A DNA stretch of 64,000 nt, taken from assembly GCF_029227915.1 (NCBI RefSeq), contig NC_079876.1:10538001-10602000 (forward strand). The letters run 5' to 3'. The notes beneath the pieces are model-generated. The model did no database searches, was not told where the DNA came from, and saw only the letters and a program-made list of their open reading frames with translations. This stretch comes from Hydractinia symbiolongicarpus (Eukaryota; Cnidaria; Hydrozoa; Anthoathecata; Hydractiniidae). This document shows positions 1 to 10,441 of this stretch, one piece after another. The translations under genes were made by a program, and so were the position numbers. The stretch's first letter is position 1. The number at the start of each line of letters is the position of its first letter.

Positions 1-40
1 TTAATTTCTTCTCTACAAATTATGAAATACGATTATTAAT

Positions 41-285
41 ATGTCTTCGTCGTACAAAAAACTTACTGTATTAGGTTTTCAGTATGAACCAGAAAGATCA
101 GATTCAGAAATAGCTTTACAGTCTAGGCAGGTTTTTAATGATGCTTTTGATGATCAGGTAGACTTTAATCCGCAGCAAAATTCTAGATTGTGGAAGCATT
201 TTAATGATTAGTGTCGTTGTGGTAAATGTGAGTGGATGCTGACATAGAAAGAGTGTGTTTGCTGTGTTGAAATCGATGCGATAAA
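41..285 (+). pseudogene. Broken cysteine-motif ORF, P2X7-tail-like
   Basis: An ATG at 41 opens 56 codons (acidic, with an FxYEPE-like start) to a TAG at 209-211. The same frame continues with CRCGKCEWM, a second TAG at 245-247 and then KECVCC. The spacing CxCxxC...ECxCC resembles the cysteine cluster of the P2X7 intracellular tail domain, which is common as stand-alone proteins in cnidarians. The first TAG lies where that family usually has a Trp before the CxCGKC motif, so a TGG to TAG change is plausible. I infer a decayed copy or exon of such a protein. The family call is from memory of the motif only. Confidence 0.4.
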
Positions 286-659
286 ATACTTCAGTCTTAA
301 TGGTGGCAATTTATTCTTATATATTTTCAAAAATAATGAGGGAGTGTATTATTTATATATTAGCATTTAACGATAGCAATTTTCTTACGATATAACCTTG
401 TGTATATCATTTTAACATTTAATAAAACTTTTTTACACAATTACCACAATTTAGCAAACCTGCACAACTTAGCAAACCTGCCTTCTTTTTGGTTATATTT
501 ATTTATCAAATATATCCAATGCTTGGTCGTTTTTTTTCTTGTTTTGTTGTCTATTTTTAATATGTAAAAGTTACGTGTAATAATTTTAAAGATTTCGCAT
601 CTTTAAACAATTTTTACAACTTGTTTATTTGCTCTAAATATTAAAAATATTAGGAATAA
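286..659. other. AT-rich intergenic sequence, no gene seen
   Basis: No ORF of note on either strand. The stretch is AT-rich and ends where the 3' UTR repeat of the RLE-USP LINE begins. Confidence 0.6.
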
Positions 660-1491
660 ATGATTCTGAGATAACAAGACAGCAAGCTGTGATGGTGGAA
701 CTGGTCTAACGACCCTTGAAGTTAAAATTGTAGAGGTTACACCCTCTAAAGATCAAAACGCAATGCAAGATCTCCCTTTTTGCAAGGATAATCTGTAGAT
801 TAAAGGTAATTGAACCAAAAAACCCTCTCTACACAATACAATACGTACAACTAACGGTCGGTACACAAAAACTGACAACATGAAAACAGAAGACAGACAT
901 AACGACAACAATACAGCAAAGAATTTACTATAAAAATAAATAAATAATTATAAAACTATAAATATGAGTAGACAACCACCCGAGCGCCAGGACTTGTGAA
1001 CCTGGCAGTAGCTTTCCACATGTGTTACGGGATCCCAACACTCAGCCTTACACGGGTAGTTGTCGCTTTGGACCAGCCATTTGCTTCGGACCAGCCGTAA
1101 GTCAGGACCAGCCAGAAGACAGTGGAGTAATGAACATGGACGTAAAGTCACGGAAACAAGAAAGATAGAAATGAAAACCCCTTATATAGCTTCTTCGTAA
1201 CATCAGGTATAGCAGGATCGTTAACCCTGTAGACTAAGTGAGCCAACTTAGCCTCCTTACAGAACTGGGGTTATAAGTGGGGTCGTTACACCCAAAGACA
1301 AGGCAATTGCCAAGCCCCCTTGCTAAGCTTCTTATAATTGCTTTCTAGGAAAGCGGCGAGTGAGCGAACTCGTGAATACCGGTAACCTGTATGTAAAACA
1401 CACAGCAGGGGTAATTTCAAACCGCTAGGAAAAAGAGATCCCTCCCCCTTTTGATATAATGTACTCCCGTTTTAGTGCGAATTCACACTAT
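660..1491 (-). repeat. 3' UTR of RLE-USP LINE (copy U1)
   Basis: Shared modules on the plus strand include GCCAGGACTTGTGAACCTGG, the CACATGTGTTA block, CTGGGGTTATAAGTGGGG and GACAAGGCAATTGCC near-matches. They recur at 30052-30830, 44833-45544 and 26850-27510, and in reverse at 52230-52640. The UTR contains repeated GGGGTAATAAGTGGGRTCGT units that have expanded in U3. Confidence 0.75.
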
Positions 1492-4300
1492 TTAAATTTT
1501 GACAAAAAATAACACATACACTGTGGAGTTATCTAGATCAGATGGCTTGACACTAATCACTGCCCTATCATCACATTTTAACCATGTTTTAACACCCTGA
1601 TCTCTTATGAAAGCCCAGTAGTGACCAGCCGCCAGTGTGCCTGAATGATTATTAGTGGCGGTTAATTTATATTGGTTTGTGAATGATATATCCTCCGCAG
1701 GATGGGAATAAACTTTTAGGGTTTCGTGACCTTGGGCGAGGCAAGAAACAAATTTATTATTTTTCACAGATCTTCCTTGGATACAGTTAAACCTTTTCAG
1801 TTGGATGATCAGTATATCTCCACACTGGGTGAAGACAGTTTCCCGGGTACTGTCTTGAAGGGAAGAGCACTGTGGGCACATCCATCTGTCATTTCCAGGC
1901 ATATATTCTGGTTGCAAAAAAGCTTTAATGAAGCCTGTTATTTTGTTTGAAACAGGGAGTGGCAGAATGGACATACTTTCCTCCCTACTGGAAGACAAGA
2001 GGCATGAATTACAAGATATTGTTGTAGTTACTTTGTTGGTAATAATATTGTTAGCGATAACTGATGGCCCTGTCGTTTAATACATGAGGTAGAATCTCAG
2101 GAACATCCTGCTGTGTGTTAATATTGAATGGGTTGTTCCTAGCATTGGACATCTTACGTTGTAACGTTCGGAGAAAGGCGGAAGGGTCCACAACTGAGGT
2201 GGATTTAGACAACAGAGACATAGTCAGCAAGACGGACTTGGCCAGGGGAGAAACAAAAGAGGACTCCGATGCACTTTGTGACCAAAGTGCAGGAGTTACA
2301 GATAATGCTTGCAGGATAGAATTAGCATAGCATGTATTCCCTTTATTAATCAGACCAGCATGAGTTGGTTTTGCTGGAGTGCTGTTGGTAGGCGGTTCTG
2401 GGTCCGGGTGTGAGTGACTTTTATCCACAATTGGCCTTCGTTGTTGATGCTGTTGTTGTTGCTACGGGCTTGTAACCTTTAGCAGTAGAGGGGTAGGCAC
2501 AGATGTTGAGCCTGGCACAAGATTGCAGCTGCCTTGGTTCCACGTAATTGAGTTCCTGGCTAGCCAAATGCAGAAGGATGCTTTCATACAAATGTCGCCT
2601 AATTTCCGGACGGCTTGGAAAGCTTCTTTGTTTGGGAAACCCAATCTTTTTAAACAAATTGCAACTGACCGAGAGCAATATCCACGTGCACCCAATTCGA
2701 TCGCGAACAGATTTACGTGCCATCCATTATGCTCGATGATATTTATCAAAGGGATGTATTTAGAGAGCTTTTTGGAGTGCCAGGTTTCCATGTTTTCCTC
2801 ACAAGGGCATGTAAGTTCAATTAAAATAACACGTTTGCTGTTGTTGGAATACAGGACAAGATCTGGTCTAAGTGATGTTATGGCAATATGACCAGGAAAA
2901 ATAAGTTCACCATTTAAATCTGAAAGAAATAACCACTCAGTGGCAAGATGCAAAAGGCCTACCGGTTTTGATTTTTTGCTAGATGAGTGACTACCTGCTT
3001 TAACAAATTTTACATTATTTAGGTGCTTTACAGGAGAGGAAATAGATTTGGAAAACGTGGTGATCAACTGTGAAAGTTCGCGCAAGACAGAGTCGTGACG
3101 GAACGTAAATCTACCCTGTGTTAAAGTCGTTTTGCAGGCCCCTAAAATGTGAGCTGTAGTGCAGACTTGTTTTCCACACAAGAAACAGAAGGATTCGGTA
3201 CATATACACCAACGCCTTAAATTACTCGGAGAAGGAAGAACATCATAGGTGGAGTTTAAACAGAACAACAACAGGTTTGGTGGCATGGCAAGCAAGGACT
3301 TCCAGGAGAGGTCGTTCTTAATGTAGTTGTCCCATCTGGTCCAACTTCCTTGTACCTGTAGTTGCAAAGCTCTGCTTATATCCTTTTCACCATCAATTTC
3401 TTTTGCAGTCACCGATACTAATTTCCAGTAAGAATGAGACTGTCTAAGAGAAGTTCCCTTATGTTTAGGACAGAGACCTAAACCGCCCTTACCGAAATGG
3501 GGTGAACCCATAATTTCTTTAATCTTTAATTCTGCTTCAGCAATTCTGACTGAATTGGACACGCTCCATCTACCGGCCTTTAATGTTGGTACAGCTGCCG
3601 AAACCAATGGATCTTTAGAATTCCTTAGCATCAAGTGTCAACTGATCTTAGCGGACTTGAGTATGGAAAATAGGCTTTTTATCGGTAGAGAGCAAGGTGA
3701 GCTGGAAGCATAAATACATAAATAAGTGGTAGAATGGTGAAGATTGAGCCATTTCCTTATAAATACTGACACCTTCCGTTCAAGGGTGCCGACACAAGAC
3801 ATTGAGACTTCGTATATCAGCAGTGGCCACTGAATGCGCGGGATTAATAGATGTTGTAAAATCCACAGATTCTGAGGGCCTTTATAAAACGACTTGTCAA
3901 TAGTAGAGACCCCTGCAGATAACTTCTCATCAAGTTCGTCAATAGCATTCCTATCGGAGATAGAACCATCCATAATAAGGCCTAGAAAACGCACAGGCAT
4001 GGAATGGAAAGAAAGAATGTAGGAAGAGAAGTCTGTGGGGTCAGCAGGCTTTTGGAGAGCAAAAGGAGTTGAATTGAGGTACTTACCTTTTATGATCACG
4101 ATGCTGCGTGATTTGTTGGCACGAAAATCCATGCCAGCCCATTTTAGTGCTGCAGTACACCTGGACAAAAGCGTTTGGGTACCAGACACTGATGAAGAAT
4201 CGGGTTGATATCGTCCATAAAGGCTCTAATCAAGGGGAGTGACACTTTGCTTGATGTGATAAACCTGGGAGCGGAACCCAGTAATGTATACTTAAGAATC
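1492..4300 (-). pseudogene. RT-RLE-USP polyprotein, three frame breaks
   Basis: Three open stretches (4189-3638, 3634-2462, 2428-2051) share one frame and are separated only by a TGA near 3638 and a TAG at 2464-2462 inside a Gln-rich run. The His half of the protease (1998-1492) is in another frame after a shift near 2050. There is also a shift just after FMDD near 4200. Visible domains in order are: RT motif C FMDD; a thumb; the knuckle CFLCGKQVCTTAHILGAC; RLE with RPDLVLYS and IELTCPCEEN, then the conserved NGWHVNLFAIELGARGY; USP Cys box GLINKGNTCYANSILQAL and QQDVPEIL; a CPQC zinc pair; and USP His box SGTLAAGHYWAF with CDDRAV. Sibling U3 keeps RLE and USP in a single unbroken frame, so the fusion is real. 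RT, CCHC and RLE in that order are the R2/NeSL-type layout. The USP tail is not part of the standard description I know for those clades. Confidence 0.85.
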
Positions 4301-5224
4301 TAATTGCTATATATATATCCGTCGTAAAGATTGATATATACCAAGAACGGATATTGCTTGGGGCGTTTATTAAAGAAACGAATTTTCTAAATAATCTGAA
4401 CGGGTTTTATCTCTACGGGCGTGGCGTTTTTACTTAAAATTTAGGTTTCATCCTTGCCGTCTTACGATATACATTGTTTACTTTAAAACGTCCTTAAAAG
4501 AAACCCTTTCAGCGTTTAAAATTCCCCAAACAGTTTAAAAAATCAACGATTTTATTCTATCAAATAAGCAGTGATCTGTCCTATTATTTACTTTAACAAG
4601 TCGATAAGGCCCGTGGAAAAATCTACTTAGGCAAATAGCCAATGAGAAATAGGTTGCTTTAGAAGTTTTGCTGACGTCAGTACTGCATATACAAAAAAAT
4701 GTTCTTAAAATCTTACACTAAATGTCAAATGTCAAATCACATTAAATCCTCCACACAAATCTTACGCAAAATAAAAAAGAACAGCTTGCAAGGTGTAAAA
4801 TCTAGTTGATAAAAAGTTACAACAACGACACTCATAACATCGACACTCACAACACCAACAGTCACAACACGGATAATAACAATGTCAGAAATAACGCATC
4901 TAAAATATGTACATCTTATAAGTGATTATGTTGAAAACCCCCGGTACTTTATTCTGAAATGTCAAAAAAGAGAGCCTGCAAGAGTTAGCACAAATATAGG
5001 TTCTTTAAACATTTTTAATATTGTCTTTCCCAAAAAAGCTTATACAAAAATATGAAAAAGACATGGTTTCGAAAACATAAAATTTAAACTTGGAAAAATC
5101 AGTCATTTCGGTTGGATACCATCCTCTCCCACAAAAATTCTCACAAAATGTAAAAATCAACCAGTTAAGAACACAAAAATTTTCCTTTTTAGTTCCGTAC
5201 TGCCCTTTTTCCAACAATTTTAAA
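4301..5224. repeat. Repeat debris including a hairpin-ended dispersed repeat
   Basis: No gene seen. About 4597-4690 matches sequence at 52663-52740 and, inverted, at 11690-11775. The shared start is CGATAAGGCCCGTGGAAAAA, which includes the short hairpin GTGGAAAAATCCAC in the other copies, followed by a GACGTCAG block. The rest is AT-rich with short CAACAC-type repetition near 4820-4870. Confidence 0.5.
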
Positions 5225-5557
5225 TCAATGAGCAAAGAATAAACTTGAATCAACAAAGATCATTATTTTGGAAACATTGTATACGTCTCGTAAATCAGAT
5301 CGGTTTGTTAGAAACACATCCAAATCAACAAAAACAAGAAACCTTGACGGTTTGAAACACTCGTCGTTTCTGTATATGTGCATGTTCATGAGTATTCTAT
5401 TACTTATATTTTGATAGATGGGATTGCTTAAGCCATAACCGCTTCCATCGATACCGGTTACCGTCTGTGTTGCTTCTACTGTTCTAGCCAGTCGCGAAGT
5501 TCCAGAAGGGAAGTACGAAAGTTGCTTCAACAAACAAGATGACAATTCCTGTTGCAT
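5225..5557 (-). CDS. Unrecognised 110-residue ORF, divergent from the RPA-like gene
   Basis: The ORF starts at an ATG at 5557 and ends at 5225. It is mixed hydrophobic and charged, with no signal peptide, membrane segment or known motif. It points away from the RPA-like gene whose start lies 77 bases to the right, so the two could share a promoter region. The length is only slightly unusual for this base composition and I cannot exclude a chance ORF. Confidence 0.2.
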   Translation of the reverse strand: MQQELSSCLLKQLSYFPSGTSRLARTVEATQTVTGIDGSGYGLSNPIYQNISNRILMNMHIYRNDECFKPSRFLVFVDLDVFLTNRSDLRDVYNVSKIMIFVDSSLFFAH

Positions 5558-5633
5558 GACGAACCAATTAGATTACTGATTTTTTCGCGGTGAGCGAATT
5601 GCATTTATTTCTTCATTTAAAACTCTGGATAAA

Positions 5634-6982
5634 ATGGCAGCATGGCGTATGAATGTTCTCTTTGGTGAAAGTGTGGTGGTGATTAAGCAACGTAGAATGG
5701 CGCAATCCAGAAAGCAACCTAGAACCCCAGGTAAAATAGAACAGACTTTACTTTCACCTACGCATACAAAGAAGTGTTTTGTGCTGCTGTTGTATAGATA
5801 ATAAGGCCTTCATGAGTGTTAAACTTTAGGTAGTTTTTAAGTTAATAAAACGAGTGACTACTACACTACTTCTACCACTACTACTTGCATAGATAGTTAC
5901 CTAGGTATAGCTAGGTATAATTTTTTGTATGTATGTAGTTAGCTATAATTTTTCCAGGATGATGTATATCTTTTATTTTATTTTTTAGAGAAAGGAACTG
6001 GTCAAAATTTGGAAGGATATGTGGTGCAACTGTCTCCAATACAGACAGCCAAAAGTAATTCAAGTACCAAATTTTTCGACATGACGTTCAAAACCGAGGA
6101 TGAAAAGTTTCGTGCTGTCTGTTTTTCGCCAGAGAAACGACGGAGACTTGAAAAATACTTCGAAAGTGATACCAGCTGCCAGGTCACCAATGTTATGACT
6201 GGCAACAACAAGATGAAAGTAAAACTCACAAACTTTTCATCCATCAAACCAAAAACAGTCCCTTTCAAGAATGAAAAAATGGAGTGGCAGTATCACACAA
6301 TTGATGATATCATCAATTGATTCAGCAACCTATGTCAACATCAAATTCAGAGTCGTATCACGAGGGGAGATAAACAACAAGGGCACCTATAAGTTACGAG
6401 AACATGTCATCACAGATGATGGTGTCAATACAATTATCTTGGCAATGTTTGGTGACCTAGTCGATAAACTTGAAGAAAAACACGTTTATTCGCTGGTTAA
6501 CTGCCAAGTCACGACTTTCATGAATAAAAAAAGGCTGAAAAGTCCATACCTTTCTGTTGCGGAGGAAGTAGAAGGATCAATTCCTGATTCAAGCTCTACC
6601 GAGGTGGAAGAAGAGTTAGCTTCAACATTGGATTCCACGACAGGGAGTGCAGAAGTCAAGATACGTTCAATTGATGATGGAAGTTTGTGTTCAGTGTTGT
6701 CGTGCAATGAATGTGCTGAACAACTGATAGAGAGTGGGGACAAAAAGTTGCACAAATGTGAATCTTGTGGTGCTGTGCAGTTGGTAAGCATGTGCAAATC
6801 AAAGATAATGGTGTCATTCACTTCATCGACAAACGAGAAATTCCAGTGCGAGGGTCCCTTAATTCGAGATACCGAGTGACATTGAAATTGGTGACAATGA
6901 GGACTTTTTAATTTTCATGCTTTCGAAAACTTTCGCAATTGAACATATGAATGGAAAAATTACCAACATAAGTGTCAAGTAG
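5634..6982 (+). pseudogene. RPA-like OB-fold protein gene, one intron, two frame breaks
   Basis: Exon 1 runs from ATG 5634 (an in-frame second ATG is at 5697) to 5730. A GT donor at 5731 and an AG acceptor at 5987-5988 join it in frame with exon 2 at 5989. The first OB-like segment (EGYVVQLSP onward) stays open to a TGA at 6318-6320, inside the small palindrome TTGATGATATCATCAA. The protein resumes in another frame with KLREHVITDDGVNTIILAMF, typical of an RPA1-type OB fold, then a zinc ribbon with SCNECAEQL and HKCESCGAV. A further shift near 6870 leads to a short tail ending at TAG 6980-6982. Such proteins bind single-stranded DNA; in cnidarians they also occur as transposon-linked families. 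Two shifts suggest a recent pseudogene, or assembly errors, or (at the palindrome) an unseen intron or programmed shift. Confidence 0.6.
5731..5988 (+). other. Intron 1 of the RPA-like gene
   Basis: The donor is GTAAAATA directly after codon phase 1. The acceptor is a T-rich tract ending TTTTTTAG. Splicing yields an uninterrupted frame across the junction, which supports the model. Confidence 0.65.
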
Positions 6983-7365
6983 TTCAGTTTGAGATTTTAT
7001 GTTTTTTTTGTATTCATGTTGTGCCCACTTCGCTTTTATGAAGTCTTCTGTTTAGAAACGTTTTTGGCTATAAATATGTTTATATATGGAAAAAGTTATG
7101 TTTGTTTGCAGTATGCAAAAAAATCTTTTGTACAAGCCTTTTGGTGTGGTTGAAGGACTTTGATTCTGAAGTAAGCAGGTTGACACTGAGATATTACCTT
7201 GCGCAAGAAACTGCTCCTTTGAAAGGGCAATTATCAAGTAATTATGCCTAAGAAGAAAGGCAGAAACAGTACTTTGTAAACGTTTCGGAGTTTCTTGCAT
7301 ATGTAAAAAAATTATAACATTTGTTCGTTTCGAGCGCGCGCTGCTGTGAAGGTTGCCCTTTAAGC
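6983..7365. other. Sequence without a recognised gene
   Basis: This is 3' flank of the RPA-like gene, with only short ORFs and no motif. It ends in a CpG-rich patch beside a MITE. Confidence 0.5.
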
Positions 7366-7540
7366 CGGGTTTCCACTAGGCGACGTTTTTCGCGCGAAGC
7401 GAAAAATAATTTTTTCCCTCCATATTATTCTCTTCAATTTATTGCGCAATATACACGACATTTTTCAGACACAATGGAAGAGAACAATAGAGACTGAAAT
7501 TTTTCGTTTCGCGCGAAAAAAGTAGTCTAGTAGAAATCCG
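7366..7540. mobile_element. Small MITE with 40-bp terminal inverted repeats
   Basis: The left end reads CGGGTTTCCACTAGGCGAC then TTTTTCGCGCGAAGCGAAAA. The right end is its inverse with a few mismatches (TTTTTCGTTTCGCGCGAAAA, then CTAGTAGAAATCCG). The flanks CCTTTAAGC and TTTTTAAGC look like a 9-bp target duplication with two changes. The element is about 175 bp and has no coding capacity. It appears to have inserted into the terminal repeat of the next element, which begins with the same TTTAAGC. Confidence 0.7.
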
Positions 7541-7545
7541 TTTTT

Positions 7546-8448
7546 AAGCTATATCTCTATTCAGCGCTTTTATCGCTGAAGCGCAAAAAGCGACGGAAGG
7601 TGGTTGCGATTTTGTCGCGCGCTCGCCATTAAATTCAATTTCCATTATGCGCACCAAACTTTCGAAACTTCGAACATGAACGAAACGCGAAAAGATATGC
7701 AATGGCTGCTGTGATGCGTGGGGGTAAAAAATAGCCTGTGTCATGGTAAAAAATATGCTGCTTGCGAAACAAAAGTCAATATCTGCTGTTGTTTGAGTAC
7801 TTAGTGTTGTTAGTGCTGGTGTTGTTTGTGCTGGTTATTGATTCCAAGTAACGATAACCTTCTTTCGCAAGTTGATCGCCCTCTCAAATTTATTATCAAC
7901 GAAACCTTGACTCACATCCTCATCTTGAACTTCTAGTTCTACTTGCTGGTTTATTTGCTCTTGGCGGTTATAAAAGCTAAAAAATGAAGTCGGTTGGTTT
8001 TTCCTATTATTATTCTGAAAACGGAATAAACATAAACATCAAGAAAAATGAAGAATGGAGAATATATATTTGAAAGTGGGGACATTTCTATAAAGGACAA
8101 TAAGTGCTGTATTATTATCATTCAATGGACAAATTTTGTATTTTGTTCAGTAAACTGTAAAAAAGTTTGTTTATGTGCGAATACCATCCACGAAGAAGTG
8201 CTGTGTTCAGCGGTACCGTGAGGGAGTTTCATTTTTAATTGATTCTGATTGGTTGAGAAAAGTAGAGTGCGAAGATCTCGGCGATAAAGTAGGATAAATT
8301 CAACTTTTTCTCTTCAGCGCTTTTGTCGCTCTTTCGCATGACACGTCGGTGCCCCAGCGGTAATTCGTCATCATTGTGCATGCTCCGATCAGAAGTCACG
8401 GCGCTTTTTGCGAAATAGCGACAAAATCGCAGAATGGACATATAGCTT
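7546..8448. mobile_element. About 0.9-kb element with long terminal inverted repeats
   Basis: The left terminus (AAGCTATATCTCTATTCAGC, then GCTTTTATCGCTGAAGCGCA) is matched by the inverted right terminus ending GAATGGACATATAGCTT. About 45 bp are shared, including a GCGCAAAAAGCG-type core. The interior has no transposase-like ORF, so this is a non-autonomous DNA transposon of unknown superfamily. Confidence 0.65.
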
Positions 8449-9504
8449 TACGGCCGTAGTTGAGCGGGCGCGGGTTCAACTACCAAGTGAAAAGTTTTGT
8501 TCATCGGACGGACGATCATATATATTGCGCAATATCCTCAGATTGCTCAGAGCGCGCGTTCAACTGGAAACGGGTCTTAAATACCCATGAACCGGCTTCG
8601 CAGCTGTGCGGTTCGTTAAGCAAGTCCGCTTTCTCATATATTCTGCAACATCAATTATTGCGGTTTAAGGCTGTGCAAAATTTTGTGCAGTATTTTTAAT
8701 TAAACTAGCTTTAAATCTTTATATATCAGAACAAACAAAAAACACTTAGAAACACTTAGAAAATTTGAAATGATTGAAATGATTGTGGCTTTACTGATTT
8801 TTTGCACCTTTTGAACATGAGGAAACATTAAAATCAGGTGTTCTAACAACTTTAAAAATAATATCTGCGTTTATTTCAGGGCGTTAAACGGTAGTAAAAA
8901 CTCGATCTTGAAATTGAATTTTAAACTCAATTTTATAAAATGAAAAATATGAGGTAAAAAAATCCTTATTTGATTAAATTTTTAAAGTAAGAAGTCTGTA
9001 AAAAAAGAAAAAAAACATTCAGATACGAAAAAGGTTGAATGATGGATAAACAGAATAGGGTTAAGTCAAACTTTAACTATACGTCCGGGTTTAATTCAAC
9101 TGAAATTCATGAATAGGGTTAAGTCAAGCTTTAACTATTCGTCTGGGTTTAATTCAACTGAAATTCATTAACAAAAAACCCGATTGAAGTTTTCAGGATG
9201 CTCTTTTCGTTATGCGAATAAAAGGTTTTTGCCAGAAAAATTGAGCTTAAAAAGCATTTTTACTAATTCAACCAATACTATAACTCACACAAAAACTTTA
9301 TGTAGAAAAATAGCTGCGTTACATATGCTAATCATGAAATGAAAGCCATGACACATTTTCAAATGAATTCACATTGCTCTTATTTTTACATTATTCTTCC
9401 TATTCAGCCATATATGTATTGTCACAACAATTACCACTGAACCATTACTGTCGCAAAATGTACATTTTATTCTTAACATTCTCTTTTAGTCTTATAATAA
9501 TATA
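8449..9504. repeat. Non-coding stretch with a 58-bp tandem duplication at 9053-9168
   Basis: From 9053 and again from 9111 the unit beginning GAATAGGGTTAAGTCAA repeats with few changes. GAATAGGGTTAA also matches the right terminus of the TTAA-flanked MITE family. A CpG-bearing patch at 8455-8640 looks repeat-derived. No gene seen. Confidence 0.55.
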
Positions 9505-10441
9505 ATGGAAATAGTGATGGAGGAAAAATTGTTAAAAACTCCAGAGAAGGATAAATCAGGTATTTGGCATAGCCTTATTTAACCAAACTTAATTTTGTTA
9601 TCGCCCTTATTTTTATACACATCATTATTATTTAGAGCATAATAACAGCCAGTACAAACATTTCATATACTTACACATCCATGATCACACAAACACAAAG
9701 GAAGTATCCATTTTTTATTGTGATTAGTAATAGTTTTTCCTTTTTTTTAAAAGGTGGACAAGTTGAAAACAGACAGGGTATTCTTACTTTTTTACATCTT
9801 AATATTTTCTTCGTACAGCATGAGGAAAACATTGTGATTAATAGTTCTTATTGTCGTAAATTTTTGTTTTTTAGAGAGTAGTGGACGAGTTGCAGAAATG
9901 CAGGGTATTCTTATATTTTACATTTTAATATTTTCTTAAACTCCAGGCTACAGCATAAGTGAAATAATGGGATTAATATTTTTTATTGTTCTTAAATTTT
10001 TTAGAAGGTGAAGTTGAAAGTGTACACGGTATATTTTGTTGTCCTATTTTGTCACCTCCGCCTTCAATTTTTTAATATATTTTTTCCTTCCAGATTATTA
10101 TAACAGAAATATTTTAGATAACACAGAAAAACAAGTAGAAAAAAAGAAAGAAGGTACGGATATGTTCATAATAAATAGTGTCTATTTTTATTATTTTTAT
10201 AACATATTCCATTTTGTTTTATCTTTTTTTAGTTTTGACGTATACAGCTTACGTGGCTTATAGAAAGCAAAATCCTGGCCCCCTGTCCAATAAATCATTT
10301 AAGTGGTGGAGAGCACATGGGGGTCAGGATTTACCCAATTTTTCGTGGAAAAACAAACACCTAAGACGAAAGCACAAACATCAACACACATACACTGTTC
10401 AAACTCAGTACAACAACTGCACCATTACAAACAACAAATGA
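9505..10441 (+). CDS. Uncharacterised small gene with serial micro-exons
   Basis: Six exons with GT-AG borders join in one frame, every intron in phase 1: 9505-9559 (55 nt), 9754-9777 (24), 9875-9904 (30), 10005-10028 (24), 10094-10153 (60), 10233-10441 (209, stop TGA). The product is 133 residues. The three short exons encode GGQVENRQ, ESSGRVAEMQ and EGEVESVH, and they sit in about 125-bp units whose intron sequence is also similar, so the units arose by tandem duplication. The C-terminal exon is basic and rich in Lys, His, Asn and Trp (KWWRAHGGQ, KNKHLRRKHKHQH). No signal peptide or known domain is seen. An AG at 9488-9489 before exon 1 allows an upstream exon in phase 0. Function unknown. 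The layout recalls micro-exon genes of schistosomes, but I see no homology. Confidence 0.55.

Larger units (their letters stand above)
660..4300 (-). mobile_element. RLE-USP non-LTR retrotransposon, 5'-truncated copy U1
   Basis: This minus-strand copy runs from within the reverse transcriptase palm (about 4300), through RLE and USP coding sequence, into an 830-bp 3' UTR ending near 660. Related 3' UTR sequence follows the USP stop in copies U3 and U4, and also occurs alone elsewhere, as expected for 5'-truncated LINE insertions. The 3' terminus on the plus strand begins near TGAGATAACAAG; related copies start with TGAG(A/G)T(A/G)ACAA, each preceded by TGAT plus two variable bases. No poly-A tail is visible. 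The 5' boundary is approximate. Confidence 0.8.

Noticed and set aside
948-1151. Minus-strand ORF of 67 codons
   Set aside because: It lies in the LINE 3' UTR repeat; the same region in other copies is not open.
8408-8590. CpG-bearing stretch resembling a tRNA head near GGCCGTAGTTGAGCGGGCGC
   Set aside because: No acceptor or T-arm pairing could be formed; it partly overlaps a transposon terminus.
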